Source of the DNA: Actinoplanes flavus
GTDB lineage: Bacteria > Actinomycetota > Actinomycetes > Mycobacteriales > Micromonosporaceae
Direction of reading: 5' to 3'
DNA length: 60,339 nucleotides
NCBI RefSeq assembly: GCF_017592555.1
Contig: NZ_JAGFNS010000044.1
Coordinates: 1 to 60,339, forward strand
Shown here: in pieces, positions 52,224 through 60,039 of the stretch
How the letters are laid out: each line of letters starts with the position of its first letter
Position numbering within the stretch: the first letter of the stretch is position 1
Translations under genes and position numbers: made by a program
The notes under the pieces: model-generated
The model's input: only the letters and a program-made list of their open reading frames with translations
Told to the model about the DNA's origin: nothing
The model's database searches: none

Positions 52224-52229
52224 TATGAT
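52224..52229 (+). promoter_or_regulatory. -10 element TATGAT, leaderless start
   Basis: TATGAT-TTCGGGC-ATG(52237). The preceding 25 bases are unusually AT-rich (ACTATAACGGTATATAAG). This favours ATG 52237 over the ATG at 52225, which lies inside the box. Confidence 0.65.
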
Positions 52230-52236
52230 TTCGGGC

Positions 52237-52950
52237 ATGCGATCTTGTTTGTCCGCTGTGATGCTGGCGTTCGCGACGCTCGTCGTGACCGCCGTGCCGG
52301 CGCATGCGAACGAGCCGTTGCTCATCGCCCACTACAGCTTCAACGCCCGGCCCGGCGCCCTCGCCGACGAATCGGGTAACGGGCACACCCTGCGGATGCT
52401 CTCCTTCCAGGGCGGCCGGGTCCGCGCCGTGGCGCACGGCGTCGGCGCCGCGCTCGCCTTCCCCGGCAAATGCACCCGGATCGTCTGCCCGCACGTCGTC
52501 CTCCAGAGCGGCACCTCGGCCGACCTCAACCCGGGCACCCGGGACATCGCCTTCGGCGCCGACGTGATGCTGTCACCCGGCCAGACCAGCCCCGGGCAGA
52601 ACATCCTCCAGAAGGGCTACTCCACCCTGAGCAGCCAGTACAAGCTCCAGATCGACGGCGCCGCGGGCCACCCCAGCTGCGTGCTGGTCGACGAGCGGCA
52701 GCCCGGCATCCGGATCGCCCGCAGCATGGTCACCACCGCGGACGGCCGCTGGCACCGGGTGCGCTGCCAGCGGATCGGCACGTCCTTCTCGATCTACGTC
52801 GACAACGTGCTGCGGGGGCGGACCACCGTTCCGGCCGGGCTCAGCGTCTTCAACGATCAGCCGCTGCGCATCGGGTCGAAAGGCGCCTACCGGGACAACG
52901 ACCAGTTCAACGGGGTGCTGGACAACGTCTGGGTACGGATCACCCGCTGA
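52237..52950 (+). CDS. secreted LamG/concanavalin-like protein
   Basis: 237 residues. A signal peptide (about 1-28, VTAVPAHAN) precedes one LamG-type jelly-roll domain: LIAHYSFNARPGALADESGNGH, WHRVRCQRIGTSFSIYVD, RIGSKGAYRDNDQFNGVLDNVWV. Four cysteines may form disulfides. Probable carbohydrate or surface binding. The end overlaps the convergent GH18 gene by 11 bp. Confidence 0.83.
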   Translation: MRSCLSAVMLAFATLVVTAVPAHANEPLLIAHYSFNARPGALADESGNGHTLRMLSFQGGRVRAVAHGVGAALAFPGKCTRIVCPHVVLQSGTSADLNPGTRDIAFGADVMLSPGQTSPGQNILQKGYSTLSSQYKLQIDGAAGHPSCVLVDERQPGIRIARSMVTTADGRWHRVRCQRIGTSFSIYVDNVLRGRTTVPAGLSVFNDQPLRIGSKGAYRDNDQFNGVLDNVWVRITR

Positions 52951-54058
52951 GCGCCCGCAGAAGCACGGCGTCGTCGGTGTCCCCGGACAGCTCCCAGGCG
53001 AACAGCCCGCCGAGTTCACGCTTGCGGGCGTACGCCACCTTGGCGGCGACCGTCTCCGGTGTGTCGTACGACCACCACTGGTCGCCACAGTCGGCGTAGG
53101 CGGTACCGCCCAGCGTCCCGGTCGGCGGGCACCGGCTCACCAGCATCCGGTAGTCCTCCAGCCCCCGGGCCGCACCGGTCCACCCCCGCCCGTAGAAGCC
53201 GACCCCGATCAGCAGCTTCCCGGCCGGCACCCCGGCCCGCAGCAGCTCGTCCACGGTCGCCGAGGTGGTGGCCGTCTCCCGGGGGATGCCGGGATAGGCC
53301 ATGAGCGGCGAGTGCGGCGCGGACGTGCCGGGCCCGCTCCCGGCCGCTCCGAAGTAGTCGTAGGTCATGGCGCCCAGCCAGTCCGCCTGCCGGGCCGCCG
53401 ACACGTAGTCGGTGGCCCGCAACCGGCCCACGTCACCCGGTGCCGCGGCGCTGATCAGCGCACCCGGCCCGAGTTCGGCACGCAGCGCCGACAGCACCCC
53501 GGCGAGCGCCGCCGGGCCACTGTCGTCGCAGGTCATGCCGCAGGCGTTCGGGTACTCCCAGTCGACGTCGATCCCGTCGAACAGCCCGGCCCAGCGCGGA
53601 TCACCGAGCAGCCGCCGGCACGACGCGGCGAACCCCGCCGGATCCTTCGCCGCCTCGGTGAACCCGGCCGAACCGGTCCAGCCGCCGAACGACCACAGCA
53701 ACCGGACGCCGGGATGCCGCTTCTTGAGCTTGCGCAGCTGACCGAAGGTGCCCCGCAGCGGGTCGCCCGCCGTGTCACCGACGCCGTCCACACTGTCCGC
53801 CGCGGTGACCGGGCGCTGATGGGCGGCCCACGCGTCACCCATCGCACAGCGGCCACCGGCCACCCGGCCGAACGCGTACGTCAGATGGGTGAGCCGCTCG
53901 GCCGCCAGATCCTTCACCCGGAAGCCACGCCCGTAGACGCTCCACTCGGTGAGGTAACCCACCACGACCAGCGGCTCCCGGTGCGGCATGGGCGCCGGCG
54001 GGTCACCGCACCCGGCGAGCAACAGGATCAGGAGCAAGAACGCCGACCGGAAGCGCAT
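52940..54058 (-). CDS. GH18-family lipoprotein (chitinase-like)
   Basis: 372 residues. A signal peptide and lipobox LLAGC (Cys17) are followed by a GH18 TIM barrel with VVVGYLTEW, LLWSFGGWTGS and DGIDVDWEY, where Glu168 is the catalytic acid of the DxxDxDxE motif. A complete, probably active endo-hexosaminidase or chitinase attached to the membrane. No carbohydrate-binding module. Confidence 0.9.
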   Translation of the reverse strand: MRFRSAFLLLILLLAGCGDPPAPMPHREPLVVVGYLTEWSVYGRGFRVKDLAAERLTHLTYAFGRVAGGRCAMGDAWAAHQRPVTAADSVDGVGDTAGDPLRGTFGQLRKLKKRHPGVRLLWSFGGWTGSAGFTEAAKDPAGFAASCRRLLGDPRWAGLFDGIDVDWEYPNACGMTCDDSGPAALAGVLSALRAELGPGALISAAAPGDVGRLRATDYVSAARQADWLGAMTYDYFGAAGSGPGTSAPHSPLMAYPGIPRETATTSATVDELLRAGVPAGKLLIGVGFYGRGWTGAARGLEDYRMLVSRCPPTGTLGGTAYADCGDQWWSYDTPETVAAKVAYARKRELGGLFAWELSGDTDDAVLLRALSG

Positions 54059-54065
54059 CGCCCCG

Positions 54066-54071
54066 AAGGTA
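54066..54071 (-). promoter_or_regulatory. -10 element TACCTT, leaderless start
   Basis: On the minus strand TACCTT-CGGGGCG-ATG(54058), with no ribosome-binding site. Confidence 0.55.
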
Positions 54072-54144
54072 TCCGTCCCACGGCGGGGGTGGCACGCCGT
54101 TCCCCCGTTCGGGTTCGGATGCGCCGGTGTGTAATCGTCGGTTC

Positions 54145-56100
54145 GTGGCCATTCGCACCCATGCACGCTGGGCCGCCCACCGCGGCCGGGCCGTGCTGCG
54201 CAGCGCCATCCTCACCTTCGTGGTGCTCACCCTCACCCTGTGGCTGATGCCCGGGGTGGCCGGCACCGACGTGGTCGACACCCTCGGGCTCGTGGTCCTG
54301 GTCGCGGCCGTCGGCGCGGTGCTGCGGCCGCTGCTGCTGCTCGGCATCACGGCCCTCGGCGGCTGGGCGGCCATGCTGCTCGGCGTGGTCGCCCAGGTCG
54401 TCGTGATGGTGGTGGCCCTGCGGTTCGACCCGGGCAGCCGGATCAGCGGGCTGCCCAGCCTGGTGTTCGCCGCGATCCTGGCCGTCGTCGTGGCCGCCCT
54501 GCTCGACTGGATGGTCGACAGCGGCAGCGACGACACCTTCGTCCGCGAGGCCCGCCGCCTGATGCGCGGGGTCCGCCGCCGCGCCGCCGGCCGCCTCCTC
54601 ACCCTCCGCCGCCCGCCCGCCGGCACCGAGCCCGGCCTGCTCATCGTGCAGCTGGACGGGGTCGCCGAACCGGTCCTGCGCTGGGCGATCCGGGCCGGCA
54701 ACCTCCCGGTCCTGGGGAACTGGCTGCGCACCGGCAGCCACACGGCACGCGGCTGGCACACCGGCCTGCCGTCGACCACCCCGGCCTCACAGGCCGGCAT
54801 CCTGCACGGCGCCACCCGGCAGATCCCCGGCTTCCGCTGGTACGAGAAGGACACCGGCAAGATGATGGTCTCCAACCGCCCCCGGGACGCCGCGATCATC
54901 GAGTCCCGGCTCAGCGACGGCCGCGGCCTGCTGCGCGACGGCGGGGTCAGCATCGGCAACGCGTTCAGCGGCGACGCCGTCACCAACCTGCTCACCGTCA
55001 GCCACGCGGCGCTGCCCGGCCGCTCGGCCCGGGGCTGGGCGGCGTTCATGGCCTCCCCGTACGGCTTCACCCGCGCCCTCGTCCTCGGGGTGGCCGAGGT
55101 CCTCACCGAGCTGCACCAGGCCCGCCTCCAGCGGCGCCGCAACCTGCAACCCCGGGTCAGCCGGTCCGGCGCCTTCCTGGCCCTGCGCCCGGCCTCGATG
55201 CTGCTACGTGACGTGAACGTGTCGCTGGTCGCCGAGCAGATGGCCCGCGGCGTCCCGGCGATCTACTGCGACCTGGTCGACTACGACGAGGTGGCACACC
55301 ACGCCGGCCCGGCCCGCCCGGAGTCGATGCGCCAGCTGGAGAACCTGGACCGGATGCTCGGCGTGCTGCACCGGCTCGCCCCGGAGGCGGCCCGCCGCTA
55401 CCACCTCGTGGTGCTCTCCGACCACGGCCAGAGCCAGGGCCCCACCTTCCGGCAGCGGTTCGGCGAGAACCTCGACGACGTGGTCCAGCGACTGGCCGCG
55501 GAAGCACTGGTGGTGTCCTCCGGCAACCTGTCGATGATCTACCTGACCCGGTTCCCCCGCCGGGTCGGGCGGGCGGCGATCGAGCACGCCCACCCGCGAC
55601 TGATCACCGGGCTGACCGCCCACCCCGGGATCGGTCTGGTGGTGGTGCAGGACGAGGACGGGCCGGTGGCGTACGGGCCGGCCGGCACCCACCGGCTGCG
55701 CGACGGGGCCGTCACCGGGACCGACCCGCTCCTTCCGTACGGGCCGCACACCCGCGCCGACCTGCTCCGCCACCAGAGCGCCGCGCACGTCGGCGACCTC
55801 GTGGTGATCAGCTCGGTGGATCCGGAGACGCTGGAGGTGTGCGCCTTCGAGGAGCTGGTCGGCTCGCACGGCGGGCTCGGCGGCTGGCAGACCGACGCCA
55901 TGCTGGTCCACCCCGCCGACTGGCCGGTCACCCACGAGCTGAACGGCCCCGACGCGGTGCACCGGCAACTGCTCGACTGGCTGGTCATGCTGGGTCTGCG
56001 CCAGCCGGACCAGGCCACCCTGGAGCGGTCCGCGCCGATACCCCCGACCGGCCCGCAGGCGGAGGAGATCGCGCGACTTTCCCCCATCCGGGATGGTTAG
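54145..56100 (+). CDS. membrane-anchored alkaline-phosphatase-superfamily protein
   Basis: 651 residues. Four N-terminal membrane helices (about 15-125) resemble phage-holin-IV/DUF-type small membrane proteins. A large domain (about 150-640) is of the type-I phosphodiesterase/nucleotide pyrophosphatase kind: GLLIVQLDGVAEP with metal Asp, GLPSTTPASQAGILHG with nucleophile Thr, YDEVAHHAGP and LSDHGQSQGP. Substrate unknown; the membrane fusion suggests a lipid- or polymer-linked phosphate. GTG 54145 is preferred over GTG 54127. Confidence 0.83.
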   Translation: MAIRTHARWAAHRGRAVLRSAILTFVVLTLTLWLMPGVAGTDVVDTLGLVVLVAAVGAVLRPLLLLGITALGGWAAMLLGVVAQVVVMVVALRFDPGSRISGLPSLVFAAILAVVVAALLDWMVDSGSDDTFVREARRLMRGVRRRAAGRLLTLRRPPAGTEPGLLIVQLDGVAEPVLRWAIRAGNLPVLGNWLRTGSHTARGWHTGLPSTTPASQAGILHGATRQIPGFRWYEKDTGKMMVSNRPRDAAIIESRLSDGRGLLRDGGVSIGNAFSGDAVTNLLTVSHAALPGRSARGWAAFMASPYGFTRALVLGVAEVLTELHQARLQRRRNLQPRVSRSGAFLALRPASMLLRDVNVSLVAEQMARGVPAIYCDLVDYDEVAHHAGPARPESMRQLENLDRMLGVLHRLAPEAARRYHLVVLSDHGQSQGPTFRQRFGENLDDVVQRLAAEALVVSSGNLSMIYLTRFPRRVGRAAIEHAHPRLITGLTAHPGIGLVVVQDEDGPVAYGPAGTHRLRDGAVTGTDPLLPYGPHTRADLLRHQSAAHVGDLVVISSVDPETLEVCAFEELVGSHGGLGGWQTDAMLVHPADWPVTHELNGPDAVHRQLLDWLVMLGLRQPDQATLERSAPIPPTGPQAEEIARLSPIRDG

Positions 56101-56106
56101 ACCCAT

Positions 56107-57213
56107 GTGCGACTGCTCGTTCTGACCCTCCTGCTCGTCCTGTCCGTCGCGGCCCCGGCCCGGGCGGTCGAATCCGCCGCCCGGTCCGCGCCCACCTTCA
56201 ACGGGACCGTGTACGCGATCGCCTACCTGGGCGGCACGGTGTACGTCGGCGGGGAGTTCACCAAGGCCCGGTGGGGTGGGCGCGGCTATCCACGGCAGCG
56301 GCTGGCGGCGTTCGACGGGCGTACCGGGGCGCTGCTGGACTGGGCGCCCCCGGCGGACGGCACGGTCCGCGCACTGGCCGCCACCCGCGGCGCCGTCTAC
56401 GCGGCCGGCGGCTTCCACCGGGTCGGCGGCGAGAAACGCGACTCGATCGCCCGGATCGACCCGGCCACCGGCGCCGTCACCTCGTTCCGGCACGACATCG
56501 CCGGCACCCCGTACGCCCTCGCGATCGGCAACGGCCGCCTCTACCTGGGCGGCAGCGTCACGGCCGTGAGCGGGCACGCACTGCGCAACCTGGCCGCCTT
56601 CTCGCTGGCCACCGGACGACTCGACACCGGCTGGCAGGCCGGCGCCGACGACCGGGTGCGCGCCCTCGCGGTCTCCGGCGGCCAGGTCTTCCTGGGCGGC
56701 GCCTTCCGCGAGGTCGACGACGACCGGCAAGCGGTACGCCTGGCGGCCGTCGACGCGAACACCGGCGTCCTCGACCACTACTTCCGGCCCAGGGTCGCCG
56801 CCGAGGTCAACGCGATCACGGTGACCGGCTCCGGCGTGTACGCGGCCACCGGCGGACAGGGCGGCCGCGCCGTCGCGTACAGCCTCGACGGCACGACCCG
56901 CTGGCAGCGCGTCTTCGACGGCGACGCCACGGCGATCGCCACGGTCGGCGAGGTGACGTACGTCGGCGGCCACTTCGACCGGGTCTGCCTCACCACCCGC
57001 AACGGACCGCAGGGCGCCTGCCTGGACGGCTCGGCGCCGCGCGTCAAACTGGCCGCGGTCACCGGCGACGGCCGCCTCACCGCATGGAACCCACAAGCCA
57101 ACGGCGTCGCCGGGGTCCGCGTCCTGACCACCGACCCGATCGGCGGCCTCGACGCGGGCGGCGACTTCACCACCATCGGCGGCCTGGACCGGCCCCGCTT
57201 CGCCCGCTTCTAG
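56107..57213 (+). CDS. secreted beta-propeller protein
   Basis: 368 residues. A signal peptide (about 1-20) is followed by repeated blades of the DUF5122/delta-60 type: VYAIAYLGGTVYVGGEFT, VRALAATRGAVYAAGGFHRVGG, PYALAIGNGRLYLGGSVT, VRALAVSGGQVFLGGAFR. Probable seven-bladed propeller for surface binding. Six bases after the upstream gene, so possibly co-transcribed. The stop shares a CTAG with the convergent SDR gene. Confidence 0.82.
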   Translation: MRLLVLTLLLVLSVAAPARAVESAARSAPTFNGTVYAIAYLGGTVYVGGEFTKARWGGRGYPRQRLAAFDGRTGALLDWAPPADGTVRALAATRGAVYAAGGFHRVGGEKRDSIARIDPATGAVTSFRHDIAGTPYALAIGNGRLYLGGSVTAVSGHALRNLAAFSLATGRLDTGWQAGADDRVRALAVSGGQVFLGGAFREVDDDRQAVRLAAVDANTGVLDHYFRPRVAAEVNAITVTGSGVYAATGGQGGRAVAYSLDGTTRWQRVFDGDATAIATVGEVTYVGGHFDRVCLTTRNGPQGACLDGSAPRVKLAAVTGDGRLTAWNPQANGVAGVRVLTTDPIGGLDAGGDFTTIGGLDRPRFARF

Positions 57214-58049
57214 TCCACCCGGGTCCGGCCGCGGGTCAGCCGCTGCGTGATCGCCCAGTAGCGGGCCGGGGCGATCCGGGTCAGCAGGTCACCGGCCTTC
57301 GCCTCCCGGGTGATCACCAGTCGCGGGTTCCGGTTCTGCACGGCCGCCACGATCTGCCGGGCCGCCTCCTCCGGCGGCAGGGTCAGCGCCCCCGCGGCGA
57401 ACCGGCGGACCTGCTCCAACTCCTCGCCGTCCGGGTCGACCCCGCTGGCCCGGGCACTCGTCGCGATGTTGGTGCGGACCCCGCCCGGGTGCACCACCGT
57501 CACCCCGACACCGCGGGGCGCCAGCTCGTGCCGCAGCGCCTCGGTGAAACCGCGGACGGCGTACTTGCTCGTCGCGTACGCCACCTGGCCCGGCGGCGCG
57601 AACAGCCCGAACAGACTCGACATGTTGACCAGGTGCGCGCCCGGCCGGGACAGCAGCTGCGGCAGGAACGCCTTGGTCATCCGGATCACCGCGTGCAGGT
57701 TGATCTCCAGCAGCCAGTCGATGTCGGCGGTGCGGTTCTCCTCGAACGTGCCGATCAGCGTCACCCCGGCGTTGTTGATCAGAAGATCGGCCGGGCCTTG
57801 GCGCGACGAGATCTCCGCGGCCAGGTCCAGGCGGTCGCCGCCATCGCTCAAATCGACGGGGTACGCCGTGACGCCCGCCGCCCCCAGCTCCCGGGCCAGC
57901 CCGGCCACCCGCTCCAGCCCTTCGACGTCCCGGTCCACCAGGGCCAGTTCGGCGCGCCGTTTCGCCAGATCGAGCGCCAGCGCCGCCCCGATCCCGCCGG
58001 CCGCACCGGTGATCACGCAGGTACGCCCCGCGAACGCGAACCGCTGCAC
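57210..58049 (-). CDS. short-chain dehydrogenase/reductase
   Basis: 279 residues, classical SDR. The cofactor motif is TGAAGGIG (about 12-19), NNAG in LLINNAGVTL, catalytic Ser in NMSSLFG and YATSK. The C-terminal extension (about 235-279) is typical of mycobacterial/actinobacterial SDRs of broad specificity. GTG start with GGAG eight bases upstream. Confidence 0.87.
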   Translation of the reverse strand: MQRFAFAGRTCVITGAAGGIGAALALDLAKRRAELALVDRDVEGLERVAGLARELGAAGVTAYPVDLSDGGDRLDLAAEISSRQGPADLLINNAGVTLIGTFEENRTADIDWLLEINLHAVIRMTKAFLPQLLSRPGAHLVNMSSLFGLFAPPGQVAYATSKYAVRGFTEALRHELAPRGVGVTVVHPGGVRTNIATSARASGVDPDGEELEQVRRFAAGALTLPPEEAARQIVAAVQNRNPRLVITREAKAGDLLTRIAPARYWAITQRLTRGRTRVD

Positions 58050-58164
58050 TTCCCCGACTCCCTTCGGTGACTGACAACCGGCGCCCAACGATCGCACAGG
58101 ATCCGCATAGCCCGGCGCGGCAATCTTCTCCCCGTCAGCAGAGAAACCGGACCGAGGAGCGCCG

Positions 58165-59208
58165 ATGACTCAGCACGATCCGTCCGCCCGGGGGCCGGTA
58201 CCGCGGTATTCCGCCCAGGTTCGACCCGCGCACGGCGAGTGGGCGAACCGGCCGTCCGAGGTGCCCGATCCGCAGTCGGTCCCGATCGACTGGTCGCCGT
58301 CCGGGATGACCCACGCCGGCACGCCCGGCGCCGGATACGCCGACCACCCGGCGCACTCCAGCGGCGCGCCCTCCAGCGGCGCGCCCTCCAGCGGCGCGCC
58401 CTCCGGCGTTGCGCCCTCCGGCGTCGCGTATTCCGGGGCCGGGCAGTCCAGCGGCGCGCAGTCCGGCGTTGCGCAGTCCGGCGTCGCGTATTCCGGGGCC
58501 GCGCAGTCCGGCGGCGGGCGCGCCGGCTGGGGCGACACCACCGGCCGGACCGCGGCGCCCGGCTGGACCGGCCACAGCCCGGAGACCGACCCGGCCGCCG
58601 GATGGAACGGCGGCACCGCCGCCTGGACCGGTGACGGCCGGCCGGCCGCCTGGAACAGCATCCCGGACCGGGTCCCCGCCGAATGGAGCACGCCGGAGCC
58701 GCCCACCGCGCGGTGGACCGAGGCGCATTCTCCGGCCTGGAACAACGCGGGCGCGGAGCCGCCGGAGGTCACCTGGCACGCGGCTCCCGAGGTCGTTCCC
58801 ACCTGGGGTGCCGTGGTGCCCCGGCCGCATGCCGACCCGCCCGCGCACCGGCACCCGGCCGCCTGGGATCCCACCGCCCCACCGGCCGGGGGAGACGCGC
58901 CCGCGCACCGGCATCCGGCCGCCACCCCGGCTGCCTGGGATCCCACCGCCCCACCGGCCGGGGGAGACGCGCCCGCGCCGAGGTCGGCTTCCGGGGCCCG
59001 TACCCCGAAGAAGTCGAAGTTGATCTTTGCTGGTGCCCTGATCGCGGCCGCACTGGCCGGTGGTGGCGCCGGCGCGGGCATCATGGCCGCGGTCGGCGGT
59101 GACAGCGCCGCGACCGCCCCGGCCGGCCAGCCCCCGGCCGGGCAGGCTCCCGGCCAGGCGCCGCCGGACGGACCGGCGCCCACCGCGGAGCCGACGAAGG
59201 CGAGCTGA
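58165..59208 (+). CDS. repeat-rich single-pass membrane protein
   Basis: 347 residues, mostly low complexity. Residues about 65-114 are ten pentapeptides of the SSGAP/SGVAP/SGVAY/SGAGQ type. Further on are W-rich spacers and a duplicated segment around AAWDPTAPPAGGDAPA. A basic patch (RTPKKSK) precedes one membrane helix (about 290-312, LIFAGALIAAALAGGGAGAGIM) and a short Pro/Ala outer tail. The cytoplasmic repeat region and single helix resemble actinobacterial proline-rich membrane proteins of unknown role. The ATG follows GAGGAG. Confidence 0.75.
   Translation: MTQHDPSARGPVPRYSAQVRPAHGEWANRPSEVPDPQSVPIDWSPSGMTHAGTPGAGYADHPAHSSGAPSSGAPSSGAPSGVAPSGVAYSGAGQSSGAQSGVAQSGVAYSGAAQSGGGRAGWGDTTGRTAAPGWTGHSPETDPAAGWNGGTAAWTGDGRPAAWNSIPDRVPAEWSTPEPPTARWTEAHSPAWNNAGAEPPEVTWHAAPEVVPTWGAVVPRPHADPPAHRHPAAWDPTAPPAGGDAPAHRHPAATPAAWDPTAPPAGGDAPAPRSASGARTPKKSKLIFAGALIAAALAGGGAGAGIMAAVGGDSAATAPAGQPPAGQAPGQAPPDGPAPTAEPTKAS
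58357..58506 (+). repeat. in-frame 15-bp tandem repeat with 60-bp higher-order unit
   Basis: Ten 15-bp units (first: TCCAGCGGCGCGCCC) encode ten pentapeptides. The last eight form two 60-bp blocks (58387-58446 and 58447-58506) that match unit by unit. Copy-number change would keep the frame. Confidence 0.9.
58861..58978 (+). repeat. 72-bp-spaced direct repeat inside the same gene
   Basis: A 46-bp exact direct repeat (58861-58906 and 58933-58978) encodes AWDPTAPPAGGDAPA twice, offset by 72 bases and therefore in frame. Confidence 0.85.
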
Positions 59209-59228
59209 CCACCCTCCGGGGGAAACGG

Positions 59229-59262
59229 GGGCGGTTCCCGCTGTGGGCGGCCGGAACCGCCC
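59229..59262. terminator. bidirectional stem-loop terminator
   Basis: GGGCGGTTCC and GGAACCGCCC form a perfect 10-bp stem between the convergent repeat-protein and DedA genes. Confidence 0.8.
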
Positions 59263-59267
59263 TCGTG

Positions 59268-59939
59268 TCACGCCTGGCTGCGGCTCTCCTCGAGAGCGAC
59301 CTGAGCGGACCGCGCCCGGCGCCGGCGGACGTGCCGCACGTGCAGTGTCACGTAGATCGCCAGAGCCGCCGCGAGCACGCCGATGATCGACCACCGGTGT
59401 TCGTGGGCCCGGCCCATGATGTGCACCAGGTTCGCGCCGAGAAAGTACGCGACCGTGCACCACCACCCGACCCAGAGCGCCGCCCCGATCGCGTTGTAGA
59501 GCAGGAACGTCTTCCACGGCATCCGGGTGATCCCGGCGATCACACCGTTGAGCTGCCGGAGCCCGTCGATGAACCGGGCCACCACGATGATCCGGTTACC
59601 GCGCTTGGCGAAGAACTGCTCCGCCTTCTCGAGCCGGGCCGGTGTCACGAAGATGTACTTCCCCCACCGGTGCACGATCTTGCGGCCGCCGCGCAGCCCG
59701 ATCCAGTACCCGATGTTGTCGCCGACCACCGCCGTCACGAACGAGATCAGCGCGACGAGGAAGATGTTCATCCGCCCCGCACCGGCGTAGATCGACCCGG
59801 CGACCATGATGGTCTGGCCCGGCGCGGGCACACCGAAACTCTCCACCACGATGACCCCGCCGATCGCCAGGTAACCCCAGCTGTCGAGGATCGGGGCCAC
59901 GTTGTGCAGGAACCCGGGAAGGTCGGCAGTAGGCGGCAT
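59268..59939 (-). CDS. DedA-family membrane protein
   Basis: 223 residues, about five to six membrane segments. Family signatures are VVESFGVPAPGQTIMVAGS, GDNIGYWIGLRGG and FVTPARLEKAEQFFAKRGNRIIVVARFIDGLRQLNGVIAGITRMPWKTFLLYNA-type blocks, with the F/Y-x-R-hydrophobic loop kept. DedA proteins are linked to undecaprenyl-phosphate or phospholipid translocation. Leaderless start. Confidence 0.92.
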   Translation of the reverse strand: MPPTADLPGFLHNVAPILDSWGYLAIGGVIVVESFGVPAPGQTIMVAGSIYAGAGRMNIFLVALISFVTAVVGDNIGYWIGLRGGRKIVHRWGKYIFVTPARLEKAEQFFAKRGNRIIVVARFIDGLRQLNGVIAGITRMPWKTFLLYNAIGAALWVGWWCTVAYFLGANLVHIMGRAHEHRWSIIGVLAAALAIYVTLHVRHVRRRRARSAQVALEESRSQA

Positions 59940-59946
59940 CCGCTAA

Positions 59947-59952
59947 ACGGTA
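59947..59952 (-). promoter_or_regulatory. -10 element TACCGT, leaderless start
   Basis: On the minus strand TACCGT-TTAGCGG-ATG(59939). Confidence 0.55.
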
Positions 59953-59993
59953 GCGGCAACCGGGAGTAGGACCCGCACAGGACTGGTGCAGGA

Positions 59994-60023
59994 CGGGGGC
60001 ACCGGCCTCAGCCGGCACCCCCG
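59994..60023 (-). terminator. stem-loop terminator after sigma factor gene
   Basis: CGGGGG-CA-CCGGC and GCCGG-CA-CCCCCG pair with a 2-nt internal loop and a CTCA tetraloop, 17 bases past the sigma-factor stop. Confidence 0.68.
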
Positions 60024-60039
60024 ATCCGTGGCGAAAGGG

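Noticed and set aside
58357..58506. CRISPR-like array
   Set aside because: Contiguous 15-bp coding repeats with no spacers and no cas genes.
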